Source of the DNA: a bacterium
GTDB lineage: Bacteria; Krumholzibacteriota; Krumholzibacteriia; LZORAL124-64-63
Length of the DNA stretch: 64,000 nucleotides
Direction: 5' to 3'
NCBI GenBank assembly: GCA_016719645.1
Contig: JADJYS010000009.1
Coordinates: 1-64,000, forward strand
A model generated the notes under the pieces. It saw only the letters and a program-made list of their open reading frames with translations. It had not been told where the DNA came from and did not search any database. Each line of letters opens with the position of its first letter. Position 1 is the stretch's first letter. The position numbers and the translations under genes were made by a program. Shown in pieces: positions 50,157 to 57,809 of this stretch.

Positions 50157-51968
50157 CTACCTCACCAGCAACATCTTCACGCTCTCGACCGCACCGCCGC
50201 CCCGCACGCGGGCGAAGTAGACGCCCGACGGCAGCTCGCCGCCGTCCTGTCCCCGCCCGTCCCAGTCGACGTCGTGTCGCCCGGCCGGCAGTTCCCGGTC
50301 CAGCAGCGTCGCCACCTCGCGGCCGGCGAGGTCGGTCACGGTCACGGTGTGACGGCCGGCGGTCGTCGCCGTGAAGGCGATCGTGGTGCGGGGGTTGAAG
50401 GGGTTGGGCACGTTGGGCTCGACCGTCAGGCCCAACTGCGGTGCGGCGTCGCGCGCCGCTGACGCGCTGGCGCCGACGGCGAACAGGTAGTCCTCGGTCT
50501 CGCCGTCGAGGAATGCGCCCTGGCCGTCCCAGTCCGCGGGCACCGGCGTGTCGCTCAACGTGAAACGGGCCCAGGCCAGGCCCGACGCGTACCCGGACAG
50601 GAATGTCGGCGGCGCCAGCAGCGACAGGGGGCCGTTGAAGCCCGCCGGCACGACGTGGTTGACCAGGATGTGTTCGGACCCGGTGTCGCCGTTGGGACAG
50701 GTGAACAGGTTGGGCGTCCAGGTGCCGTCGCCGCTCCAGTCCACCAGCACGTTCACGTACTGGTCCTGGTTCGTGGCGTTGGTCACCTCGATGTCGAGGT
50801 CCGCCCCCCACGCGGCGCGGTTGCAGATCGCGCCGAGCGAACCGCCCGCGCTTGCGGGGCAGCGCTCCACGACGCCCGCGTCCAGGGTGAAGGGGTGCGG
50901 CGTGATGAGCCCGGCATCGCGCCCGGGCGTGCCCGGCAGTTCGAAGCACTCGTCCTGGTCGTAGGGCGCCGGCGGGCAGATGCCGGCGTTGCCGTCCGGC
51001 TCGTGGTCCAGGGCGTCTCCGAACCAGGCGGAGGTCACGGGCTGGTGGTGGACGTAGCCGGCGGGGCCGCCGATGCAGGTCGGGAACGAGCCGATCACGC
51101 CGGGGTAGGCTTCGACGCCCTCGGGCGCGTCGCCGAGCTCGCCGAAACCGGGATCGCCGCCGCCCCCTCCCTGGCCGACCAGGAAGAGGTAGTCCTCGGT
51201 TTCGCCGGTGTCGAAGTCGCCGTCGCCATGCCAGTCGGGGGGCATCGGCGGGAACTCGTCGCTGACGGTGAAGCGGGCCCACACGAAACCCGGGTTCGGC
51301 CCGATCAGGAACGAGGGCGGCAGCAGGTGCGAGACCGGTCCGGAGAAGCCGGCCGGCACGTGCAGGTCCACGACGGCGTGTTCGGGCGCGATGTTCGGTC
51401 CGCAGGACGACTGCCCGCTCCACCTGCCGTCCCGGTTCCAGTCGAACAGGATGTTCACGACCACGTCGTTGCCGGCATTGTTCGACAACAGGAGGTCCAG
51501 GTTGCCCATGGGACCCCAGTTCGCCAGCGAGCACGCGGGCCCCAGCGCCCGCGGCGTGGGCGATCCGCTGCAGGGCACGGGCAGGCCGGCGAGGATCGTG
51601 AACGCGTCCGGAAAGACCAGGCCCGCGTCGCCGTCCAACGCCGCCCAGCACTCGTCGTTCTCGTAGGGGCCGGGGGGGCAGAAGCCGCCGTTGCCGTCGG
51701 GCTCCGGATCCATGGTCGCGCCCCAGTAGGCGACCGGCGTGTTGTTGGCGTGGGAGATGTGGCCGGAAGGTCCGCCGAAGCAGGTCGGGTACTCGCCCAG
51801 GATCCCGAGCCAGGGGTAGGCGGGGATGCCGTCGGGGGCATCGCCGTAGTCGCCGATGGTCGGGAACGGCTGGGCGTGCAGCGACGTGCAGCACAGGGCT
51901 GCGGCGAGGGCGAGTGCCGTCGGCGAGCGGCGACACGCGCGTAACTTCAATGATGACAATTTGTTCAT
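50157..51968 (-). CDS. Secreted tandem GEVED-domain protein with C-terminal sorting domain
   Basis: 603 residues from ATG 51968 (GGGAGG upstream; a longer in-frame start lacks one). Signal peptide (TALALAAALCCTSLHA). Two tandem domains of about 230 residues align closely. Each begins GDYGDAPDGIPAYP / GELGDAPEGVEAYP, has an EYPTCFGGPSG / SFPTCIGGPAG segment and a CPPGPYENDECW / CPPAPYDQDECF loop, and ends DFDTGETEDYLF / AFLDGETEDYLF (GEVED-type acidic motif). The paired Cys pattern is conserved in both. The C-terminus is the FlgD-like module (PNVPNPFNPRTT, TDLAGREVATLL, ending VKMLLVR). Probably a calcium-binding adhesive surface protein. Confidence 0.87.
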   Translation of the reverse strand: MNKLSSLKLRACRRSPTALALAAALCCTSLHAQPFPTIGDYGDAPDGIPAYPWLGILGEYPTCFGGPSGHISHANNTPVAYWGATMDPEPDGNGGFCPPGPYENDECWAALDGDAGLVFPDAFTILAGLPVPCSGSPTPRALGPACSLANWGPMGNLDLLLSNNAGNDVVVNILFDWNRDGRWSGQSSCGPNIAPEHAVVDLHVPAGFSGPVSHLLPPSFLIGPNPGFVWARFTVSDEFPPMPPDWHGDGDFDTGETEDYLFLVGQGGGGGDPGFGELGDAPEGVEAYPGVIGSFPTCIGGPAGYVHHQPVTSAWFGDALDHEPDGNAGICPPAPYDQDECFELPGTPGRDAGLITPHPFTLDAGVVERCPASAGGSLGAICNRAAWGADLDIEVTNATNQDQYVNVLVDWSGDGTWTPNLFTCPNGDTGSEHILVNHVVPAGFNGPLSLLAPPTFLSGYASGLAWARFTLSDTPVPADWDGQGAFLDGETEDYLFAVGASASAARDAAPQLGLTVEPNVPNPFNPRTTIAFTATTAGRHTVTVTDLAGREVATLLDRELPAGRHDVDWDGRGQDGGELPSGVYFARVRGGGAVESVKMLLVR

Positions 51969-52376
51969 GACAATCCTCCCGAGGGGGCTGATCCGTGGCC
52001 GAGGATCCAGGAGAGGCCAAGTCCTGATTCTCATCTTAACCCACCCGGAGGTCCGTGTAAATATCATATCTGTTTTATGGGATATACGATCGAGGCCGCC
52101 GCGCGTCTGTTCCGGCCGAGGGGAAGATAATCCTAGGTGATTCCCAGAATCCGGTGTATCCTTCCCGTGCTTCGGGTTGGGGCCCCAGGGTTCTTCCGGA
52201 GCCGTCTGAATGCGTGATCCCCGGCCGCGCGCCGGGCTTCGAGATTCCCCCGACCGTCGGGGGATGTGGTCCGGCAGACCGCCGGATCAGTATCGAGCAC
52301 GAGGGGTTTACCGGAGATAGCCGGCGGCCTCAGGTGCTTCTGCACGCCGGGTAGCCGGCATCCGAGGTGGAAGAGT
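51969..52376. other. 408-bp divergent intergenic region with structured leader
   Basis: No gene seen. AT-rich around 52045-52090, with a reverse-strand TATGAT (52063-52068) that may serve the GEVED-protein gene. The right half is a likely leader of the RRM gene and can fold into several hairpins, notably CCGGC-CGCGC-GCCGG (near 52221-52235) and CCCCCG-ACCGT-CGGGGG (52247-52263). GAGGTGG before 52377 is the ribosome binding site. Confidence 0.5.
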
Positions 52377-52745
52377 ATGAAGAAGATCTACGTGGGTAAC
52401 CTGCCGTTCTCCGCGACCGAGGACCAGGTGACCAAGCTGTTCGAGCAGCATGGCGCCGTGCACTCGGTGGCACTGATCACCGATCGTGAGACCGGACGGC
52501 CCCGCGGCTTCGGTTTCGTGGAGATGGACGACAGCGCGGCCATGGCCGCGATCTCGGCCCTCGACGGTCACAGCATGGACGGCCGCAACCTGAGCGTGAA
52601 CGAGGCCCAGGATCGTCCGAAGCGCACCGGCGGCGGCGGCGGCGGCTTCGGCGGCGGCGGCGGCCGTAGCGGTGGCGGCGGCGGCTACGGCGGTGGCAGC
52701 GGTGGTGGCCGCAGCGGCGGCGATCGCGGCGGCCGCGGCTGGTAA
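52377..52745 (+). CDS. Single-RRM RNA-binding protein with Gly/Arg-rich tail
   Basis: 122 residues from ATG 52377. One RRM (about residues 1-80) with RNP2 IYVGNL and RNP1 RGFGFVEM, followed by a low-complexity tail of Gly with Ser, Arg and Tyr (GGGGGRSGGGGGYGG). This is the architecture of cyanobacterial and proteobacterial cold-inducible Rbp proteins, which bind single-stranded RNA. The Gly/Arg tail favours RNA annealing or condensation. A long leader with several hairpins suggests post-transcriptional control. A tail-less paralogue lies at 57455. Confidence 0.93.
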   Translation: MKKIYVGNLPFSATEDQVTKLFEQHGAVHSVALITDRETGRPRGFGFVEMDDSAAMAAISALDGHSMDGRNLSVNEAQDRPKRTGGGGGGFGGGGGRSGGGGGYGGGSGGGRSGGDRGGRGW

Positions 52746-52776
52746 TCCGGCGGGTCGACCGATAGACGTCAGAGGA

Positions 52777-52808
52777 CCCCGCTCCCGACCAGGGAGCGGG
52801 GTTTCTTC
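52777..52808 (+). terminator. Rho-independent terminator of the first RRM gene
   Basis: Perfect 10-bp stem CCCCGCTCCC / GGGAGCGGGG (52777-52786, 52792-52801), loop GACCA, then TTTCTTC. The best intrinsic terminator in the window. Confidence 0.9.
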
Positions 52809-53234
52809 GTGTCGGCGGCGACTCACCAAAGCAGAGGCGCCGCCGCTTGTGCGACGGCGCCCCGTATGGATCAGCATCGGTGGCGCTGGGTTCCCCCGCT
52901 CGGGGCGAGCCCGCGGACCACGTCCGGGAGTGTCCCCTCAACGCAGGGGCGCCACCTCCGCCGAGCCTCTACTGTCTGAACTCACTGGATCACCTCCTAT
53001 TCGGGCGAACCACCCGTGGCGAGTCCCAACTCGCCCGGCCCCCCCGGCCGCCCTGGCCTCGGGGACCGCCGCATCGGTGCGCGGAGATCATGGCTTGATT
53101 CTACGGGAACTCCGGCGCGTCGGCAAGTCCACCGTCGGATAGTCCCCCGCCGGATACGGGGTTGCGCGCCCGTGTCGCCTTGGCCATCGTGGAGCCGGGA
53201 AGCGCGCCCGACCGTCCCGAGCCGCAGGATCGTC
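52809..53234. other. 426-bp intergenic region between RRM and PflX-like genes
   Basis: No protein-coding gene of normal composition. Contents: a stem GGCGCCGCCGC / GCGACGGCGCC around 52829-52854, the 16S-tail-like match at 52985-52998, and GC-rich sequence up to the GTG start at 53235. The stem is followed on the reverse strand by TCTGCTTT, so it could terminate a short reverse transcript starting beyond 53000. Confidence 0.45.
52938..52998 (-). other. Full-length Shine-Dalgarno match with a 15-codon reading frame
   Basis: AGGAGGTGATCC on the reverse strand (52987-52998) is complementary to the last 12 bases of typical 16S rRNA. Including its flank, the + strand has a 14-base identity to the 16S tail (CTGGATCACCTCCT, 52985-52998). 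A GTG at 52985, 7 nt after AGGAGG, opens a 15-residue frame ending TGA at 52938. Whether this is a leader peptide, a decoy RNA or chance is unresolved. Confidence 0.35.
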
Positions 53235-54098
53235 GTGACCGACCAGCTGATCCGCCTCGCCGCCGCCTGCCTGCACCGCGGGGAAGAACCGCCGCTGGGC
53301 GGCGGCCGCCCGGTCGGCAACCTCTTCTTCGCCGGCTGCAACCTGCGCTGCGGGTTCTGCCAGAACCACCAGATCAGCCACCACCCCGAGTCGGGCGCGT
53401 CGATCACGCCGGCGGCGTGCGCGGAGCGGATGCTGGAGCTGGTCGCGGCCGGCGCCGGCGCGATCGGCCTGGTCACGCCCACGCACCAGGGCGCCGCGGT
53501 GGCCCGCGCCGTGGAGCTGGCGCGCCTGCAGGGGCTCGCCCTGCCGGTGATCTACAACTCCAACGGCACCGACGGGCCCACCGTGCTGGCGCGCTTCGAC
53601 GGCCTGGTCGACCTGTACCTGCCGGATTTCAAGTACGGCTCCGACGCGATCGCCCAGGACCTGTCGCGGGTGAGCGGCTACGTCGCGCGGGCGCGGCGGG
53701 CCGTGACCCTCATGCACGCGCAGGTCGGCCACCTGCCCGACGACCAGGCCGAGGGGGAGGCGCGCCGCGGCCTGATCGTGCGGCACCTGGTCCTGCCCGG
53801 CGGGCTGGCCGGCACGGCGCGCGTGGCGCGGGAGCTCGTGGGCGCGGTCGGCGACGGCCTGTGGCTCTCGCTGATGGCGCAGTACCACCCCGACGCCCTC
53901 GCGCAGACCGAGGCCGGCCGCGCGCTGGCGCACTTCCATCCCGAGCTGACGCGGCCGATCGCGACCGCCGAGTACGACCAGGCCCTGCAGGATGTGGAGG
54001 ACGCGGGGTTGTACCGGCTGTTCACGCAGGATCCCGGCTCGGCCCCCGCGGAGGGCTGGCCCGATTTCGACCGCCCGGAGCCCTTCCGCTGGAGCTAG
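53235..54098 (+). CDS. PflX-like radical SAM protein
   Basis: 287 residues from GTG 53235, chosen because the family begins here; an upstream in-frame start would add 73 low-quality residues. Radical SAM motif CNLRCGFCQNHQISH (CxxxCxxC, about residue 32), preceded by GNLFFAGC. Downstream GLVTPTHQG, LPVIYNSNGTD, DLYLPDFKYGSD, RHLVLPGGLAGTARV and LMAQYHPD are typical of the uncharacterised pyruvate-formate-lyase-activase-like PflX/COG1313 group. It probably activates a glycyl radical enzyme or modifies a protein; no partner gene is adjacent. The YLPDFKYG segment distinguishes it from true PflA. Confidence 0.88.
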   Translation: MTDQLIRLAAACLHRGEEPPLGGGRPVGNLFFAGCNLRCGFCQNHQISHHPESGASITPAACAERMLELVAAGAGAIGLVTPTHQGAAVARAVELARLQGLALPVIYNSNGTDGPTVLARFDGLVDLYLPDFKYGSDAIAQDLSRVSGYVARARRAVTLMHAQVGHLPDDQAEGEARRGLIVRHLVLPGGLAGTARVARELVGAVGDGLWLSLMAQYHPDALAQTEAGRALAHFHPELTRPIATAEYDQALQDVEDAGLYRLFTQDPGSAPAEGWPDFDRPEPFRWS

Positions 54099-54128
54099 GG
54101 GGCCGATTGGCGCCGCCCCGGCCCGGCG

Positions 54129-54137
54129 TGGTATACT
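54129..54137 (+). promoter_or_regulatory. Extended -10 element before the endonuclease gene
   Basis: TGGTATACT matches TGnTAnnnT closely (TATACT is 5/6 to consensus), 69 bp before GTG 54207. Confidence 0.6.
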
Positions 54138-54206
54138 TACCCGTGCCGACCCTCGCCACGACGCCGTGATTGACAACCGTGTCCGACACCCGAGCAGGGA
54201 GCCGAC

Positions 54207-55376
54207 GTGCTGCATTCCGACCGGACCCCCCGTTTCGTCGCCCGCTGCGGCGCCGTGTGCTGCCTCCTGATCGCGGCGGCCGCGACGGTCGCCGCCGCGC
54301 CGCCGGCCGGCTACTACGACACCGTGGTCTTCACCAGCGTCGAGGCCATGCGCGCCTCGGTGAACGCCGTCATCGACGGCCACGTGAAGATCCCCTACAC
54401 GTCGTCCGCGACCGACACCTGGAACGTGCTGGAGGCGGCGGACGAGGACCCCTACAACGCGACCCGCATCCTGGACCTCTACCAGAACCGCGTCTTCGCC
54501 AAGTTCGGCGGCGGCACCGGCCCCTACAACCGCGAGCACAGCTGGCCCAACAGCTACGGCTTCCCCGACGACGGCACGTCCAACAAGCCGTACACCGACT
54601 GCCACCACCTGTTCCTGTGCGACGTGGAGTACAACAGCGACCGCGGCAACAAGCCCTTCGGCGAGTGCGTGTCGGGATGCTCGAGCGACCCGGCCGACAG
54701 CTACGACGGCGCGACCGGCGTCAACTACTTCAACAGCGCGGCGCCGGCCGGCGTCTGGGAGACCTGGGACGGCCGCAAGGGCGACGTGGCGCGCGCGATG
54801 TTCTACATGGACGTGCGCTACGAGGGGGCCGTCGGGGAGCCCGACCTGCGCCTCACCGACAACGTCGCGCTGATCACGGCCTCGGCGACCGGCAACAACG
54901 AGGCCGTCGCCTACATGGGCCTGCTCACGACGCTGCTCGCCTGGCACGTGCAGGACCCCGTCGACGCCAAGGAGCAGGACCGCAACGACGTCGTGTTCTC
55001 CTACCAGGGCAACCGCAACCCCTTCATCGACCACCCCGAGTGGGTCGACGACATCTTCGCCGACGGCCTGGCCACCGGCGCCGGCGACCTGCTGGTCGCC
55101 TTCCCCCGCATCACGGGGGCCTACCCGAACCCCTTCAACCCCTCCACCACCATCGACCTCAGCCTGCCGGCGGCCGCCGCGGTGCGGCTGGACGTCTACG
55201 GCGTCGACGGCCGCCTGGTGCGGGCCCTGTGGCAGGGCACGCGCGAGGCGGGCGACTTCATGGTGAACTGGGACGGGCGGGGGGACCAGGGGCGGAGCCT
55301 GCCCAGCGGGACGTACTTCCTGCGGGCGACGGGCGCCGGCGGCGTCGACACCCGCAAGCTGCAGCTGCTGAAGTAA
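54207..55376 (+). CDS. Secreted endonuclease I family nuclease with C-terminal sorting domain
   Basis: 389 residues from GTG 54207 (AGGGAG upstream). Signal peptide (CCLLIAAAATVAAA). EndA/NucM-type domain: NREHSWPNSYG (catalytic His, about residue 111), CHHLFLCDVEYNSDRGNKPFGEC, KGDVARAMFYMDVRY and the late AWHVQDPVDAKEQDRNDVV with FSYQGNRNPFIDHPEW. The final 85 residues are the FlgD-like module (AYPNPFNPSTTIDL, YGVDGRLVRALW, WDGRGDQGRSLPSG, ending RKLQLLK). It would degrade extracellular DNA or RNA for nutrients or biofilm turnover. All conserved residues are present. Confidence 0.93.
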   Translation: MLHSDRTPRFVARCGAVCCLLIAAAATVAAAPPAGYYDTVVFTSVEAMRASVNAVIDGHVKIPYTSSATDTWNVLEAADEDPYNATRILDLYQNRVFAKFGGGTGPYNREHSWPNSYGFPDDGTSNKPYTDCHHLFLCDVEYNSDRGNKPFGECVSGCSSDPADSYDGATGVNYFNSAAPAGVWETWDGRKGDVARAMFYMDVRYEGAVGEPDLRLTDNVALITASATGNNEAVAYMGLLTTLLAWHVQDPVDAKEQDRNDVVFSYQGNRNPFIDHPEWVDDIFADGLATGAGDLLVAFPRITGAYPNPFNPSTTIDLSLPAAAAVRLDVYGVDGRLVRALWQGTREAGDFMVNWDGRGDQGRSLPSGTYFLRATGAGGVDTRKLQLLK

Positions 55377-55391
55377 GCCCCTGAACAGCCG

Positions 55392-56414
55392 TCAGGCGCG
55401 GCGCGGCCGCAGCCTCAGCCACGCGCCCGTGCCCAGCAACAGTACGGCCGTCCACGGGATGCCGGAATAGAAGACCTGGTGGAACTCGTCGTCGCCGTCG
55501 GGCGCGAGCACCAGGTCTTCCGTCATCTCGTCGGGCGCGAAGGTGCGGCGCAGCTTGGTGACGAAGTCGCCCGCGTGCAGCAGGGCGCCGAAGGTCGGGT
55601 AGACGCGCCTGATCTCCTGCAGTTCGTTCGCCGTCACCCGGTTGGCGTAGAGCGTCGTGGCGTCGGGGAAGGTCAGGCGGCGGTCCGCGATGGTGTAGAG
55701 GACCACGTCGGACGACGGCGCGGCGCTGAGCATGGAGATCGCCAGGGGATAGACGGGTTCGTCCGTGGCGAACTCCAGGCGGACCGGCGACAGGTTCCCG
55801 TACCAGTAGCCGCCCTGCTGCTGCCACTCTTCGACGGTTTCCGGATCCACCTTCATCGCCACGAAGTACCAGGACCGCGCGACGTAGGCGTCGAGCACGG
55901 CCAGGGTCGCTTCCCGGTTGCCTTCGTGCAGGAAGCCCCAGGCGGTCAGGGAGTCGGCCAGCGCCGACGCGTCGTCGGCGCCGAGCACGAGCGTGCGGTA
56001 GATGCCGACCAGCCGGTCGTCGATGATGTCCACGCCGTTGCCGTCGTCGAGGGCGCCGTAGTAGACGTCCGAGGTCGCGCAGCCCCAGGTCTCGTCGCGG
56101 GAGCGCCACACCGGGGCCGTCAGGCCGACCGCATCCTGGAAGATGTCGAAGTCGGAGACGCCGACCTCCGGCAGCGCGGGCACGGGCACGATCCAGGCGA
56201 AGCCGCTCGATTCGGTGCGGAAGCCGGGCAGCACGTGCAGCGTCTCGGCGCCGGCCGCCGCGTCGTGTTCCACCACGGCGATCTGCTCGGTCTCGTACAG
56301 CTCGTAGCCCCAGGGGGCGAACATCGCGCCGTCGGCCAGGGCCGGGACGGCCGCGGTGACGGCCAGGGCCAGGTTCAGGACGAGCGTCGCGGTGACGCGG
56401 ATCCGGTTCGGCAT
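55392..56414 (-). CDS. DUF2330-type secreted/membrane-anchored protein
   Basis: 340 residues from ATG 56414, preferred over 56432 because GCGAGG is 7 nt upstream. Signal peptide (ATLVLNLALAVTAAVPALA), then DUF2330-like MFAPWGYELYETEQIAVVEHD, FAWIVPVPALPEVGVSD and a region with WQQQGGYWYGNLSPVRLEFATDEPVYPL. It ends in a weak membrane helix (PWTAVLLLGTGAWL) and Arg-rich tail, a possible GlyGly-CTERM-like anchor. Function unknown in all members. It is 34 bp after the barrel-protein gene 56449-57141 and uses the same unusual GCGAGGCG-type ribosome site, so the two are probably co-regulated. Confidence 0.82.
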   Translation of the reverse strand: MPNRIRVTATLVLNLALAVTAAVPALADGAMFAPWGYELYETEQIAVVEHDAAAGAETLHVLPGFRTESSGFAWIVPVPALPEVGVSDFDIFQDAVGLTAPVWRSRDETWGCATSDVYYGALDDGNGVDIIDDRLVGIYRTLVLGADDASALADSLTAWGFLHEGNREATLAVLDAYVARSWYFVAMKVDPETVEEWQQQGGYWYGNLSPVRLEFATDEPVYPLAISMLSAAPSSDVVLYTIADRRLTFPDATTLYANRVTANELQEIRRVYPTFGALLHAGDFVTKLRRTFAPDEMTEDLVLAPDGDDEFHQVFYSGIPWTAVLLLGTGAWLRLRPRRA

Positions 56415-56448
56415 GTCACGCCTCGCTTTCATGTCGGTCGCGCCGCGT

Positions 56449-57141
56449 TCACAGGCGCCACAGGATGTGGCATTGCACGTTCGCGCCCGTCAGGTTCACC
56501 TCGTGGTTCTGCCCCCGGCTGAAGACCTCGCCGCCGGACACGGCCCAGCCCAGCGTGAAGCCGACGGCGCGGCGGCCTGCGGCCGCGCGCCACTCGGGAC
56601 CGAAGGTGAAGTGCAGGCCCGCGCCCCAGCCGTCGTGGTCCTCGTGGTCCGGCGCCCCGGCGACGGCGGCGGCGGGCAGCCGCTCGCGCATCCAGACCAG
56701 CTCCGCGGACAGGCCGCAGAGGATGCGCAGGCTCGGGTGGGGGGAGATGTCGCTCTGCAGGCCGACCTGCACGGGGATCGTCGTCAGCTCGGCCGTCCCG
56801 GACCCCTCGAAGCCCGTGACGTCGTAGAACGGATCCCCCTGGGCGAACCCGTAGCCGGCGGCCAGCACGAAGCGGGTGTCGTCCGCGAGGTCCGTGGCGC
56901 TCATCAGGCCCGGGATCGCCACGGTGCCGTAGGTCTCGGACATGGCCTGCTCGGTCAGGAAGCGCCAGCCGAAGGTGGGCCCGAGCCAGATCTCCAGGGG
57001 GGCGGCGTGCCGGGTGTGGACGGGAGCGGCGTCGGTGCCGCCGATCTCCACGCCGGCGCGCGCGGCGGGGGCGCCGACGACCAGCAGCGCCAGGATGACC
57101 AGGCGGCGGCGGAACACGCCACGGCGGATGAACGCGACCAT
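56449..57141 (-). CDS. Outer-membrane beta-barrel-like protein
   Basis: 230 residues from ATG 57141 (GCGAGGCG upstream; the 57 in-frame codons before it are Pro-rich and unlikely). Signal peptide (RLVILALLVVGAPAARA). The rest alternates amphipathic strands with aromatic girdles (LEIWLGPTFGWRFLTEQAM, DTRFVLAAGYGFAQGDPF, LRILCGLSAELVWMRERL, GWGAGLHFTFGPEWRAAA, RAVGFTLGWAVSGGEVF). The last residues are ILWRL, a barrel-type hydrophobic terminus. A histidine/acidic loop (PDHEDHDG) could bind metal. It supports a diderm envelope. Confidence 0.75.
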   Translation of the reverse strand: MVAFIRRGVFRRRLVILALLVVGAPAARAGVEIGGTDAAPVHTRHAAPLEIWLGPTFGWRFLTEQAMSETYGTVAIPGLMSATDLADDTRFVLAAGYGFAQGDPFYDVTGFEGSGTAELTTIPVQVGLQSDISPHPSLRILCGLSAELVWMRERLPAAAVAGAPDHEDHDGWGAGLHFTFGPEWRAAAGRRAVGFTLGWAVSGGEVFSRGQNHEVNLTGANVQCHILWRL

Positions 57142-57315
57142 GTCGCCTCGCTTCGGTGGAGGACGCCACGGGACTGCCCAGGGGAGGGGCCGCCGATCCG
57201 GCGGCCGGCAGTCCGGCGGGGGTGCAGGGCCCCCGATCGCCGGGAAGCGTACCACCACAGGCTGAGGCGCGTCAACGGGTTCCGGGCCGGGAGCCGTCGA
57301 TTCGGCGGCCATCCC

Positions 57316-57344
57316 TTGCCTTCCGGCATGTTTCCTGCTATCGT
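57316..57344 (+). promoter_or_regulatory. Promoter of the second RRM gene
   Basis: TTGCCT (57316-57321), 17-bp spacer, TATCGT (57339-57344) preceded by TGC (extended -10). Predicted start near 57351, placing a strong hairpin at the very 5' end of the transcript. Confidence 0.65.
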
Positions 57345-57356
57345 CTGCGCCAGGGA

Positions 57357-57382
57357 CTGGCCATCTCGGCCAGCCTTTTTTT
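57357..57382 (+). terminator. Intrinsic terminator in the leader of the second RRM gene (candidate attenuator)
   Basis: Stem CTGGCC / GGCCAG (57357-57362, 57368-57373), loop ATCTC, then CC and seven T (57376-57382). No upstream gene on this strand needs terminating: both preceding genes run the other way. It therefore probably acts as an attenuator or conditional hairpin 72 bp before the coding start. Confidence 0.7.
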
Positions 57383-57454
57383 AGCAGGGACCAGGGACTC
57401 CCCGAATAGTCGCGGGAGCCCGAGGGTCCAGCAGGTTCAAGGGAAGTGACCAGT

Positions 57455-57730
57455 TTGAAGAAGATCTATGTCGGCAACCTCAGTTTCAACCTCACCGATC
57501 AGGACCTCATGAAGGTCTACTCGCAGTTCGGCGAGGTCAGCAGCGCGACCGTCATCATGGACCGCGACACCGGCCGCTCCCGCGGCTTCGGCTTCGTGGA
57601 GATGTCCGATGACGCCGCGGCCACGACCGCCATCGAGAAGACCAACGGCATGGACGTCGACGGCCGCCCGCTGAACGTCAACGAGGCCCGTCCTCGCGAG
57701 CCGCGCTCGAACGACCGGCCCCGCTGGTAG
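57455..57730 (+). CDS. Single-RRM RNA-binding protein, short form
   Basis: 91 residues from TTG 57455. This start aligns with the MKKIYVGNL of the first RRM protein and has AAGGGAAG at proper distance; GTG 57446 is too close to it. RNP2 IYVGNL and RNP1 RGFGFVEM are intact. The C-terminus ends shortly after the RRM (REPRSNDRPRW), without the Gly-rich tail of the 52377 paralogue. An RNA chaperone role in cold or stress is typical for this family. The leader has an attenuator-like terminator. Confidence 0.92.
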   Translation: MKKIYVGNLSFNLTDQDLMKVYSQFGEVSSATVIMDRDTGRSRGFGFVEMSDDAAATTAIEKTNGMDVDGRPLNVNEARPREPRSNDRPRW

Positions 57731-57779
57731 GACGAAGACCGGCCGCGGCCGCGAGCCGCGCCGATTCGAGACGCAACGG

Positions 57780-57803
57780 CCCCGCTCTCTCCGGAGAGCG
57801 GGG
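57780..57803. terminator. Bidirectional terminator between RRM gene and the hydrogenase-like operon
   Basis: Perfect 10-bp stem CCCCGCTCTC / GAGAGCGGGG with loop TCCG, between the stop of the RRM gene (57730) and the stop of the convergent operon (57810). T-run weak (TCGCTGT). Confidence 0.75.
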
Positions 57804-57809
57804 TCGCTG

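Larger units (their letters stand above)
57142..57454. other. 313-bp divergent intergenic region
   Basis: Contains no gene. Left part (57142-57300) is GC-rich leader of the reverse barrel-protein gene. Right part holds the RRM promoter (57316-57344), attenuator-like terminator (57357-57382) and AAGGGAAG, the ribosome site for TTG 57455. Confidence 0.6.

Noticed and set aside
47086..52020. 1600-codon reverse frame spanning the CapA-like and GEVED genes
   Set aside because: It reads antisense through one real gene and in the wrong frame through another; no motif or ribosome site supports it.
52820..53000. Partial 16S rRNA gene
   Set aside because: Only the final 14 bases match; the preceding sequence has none of the conserved helix 45 sequence.
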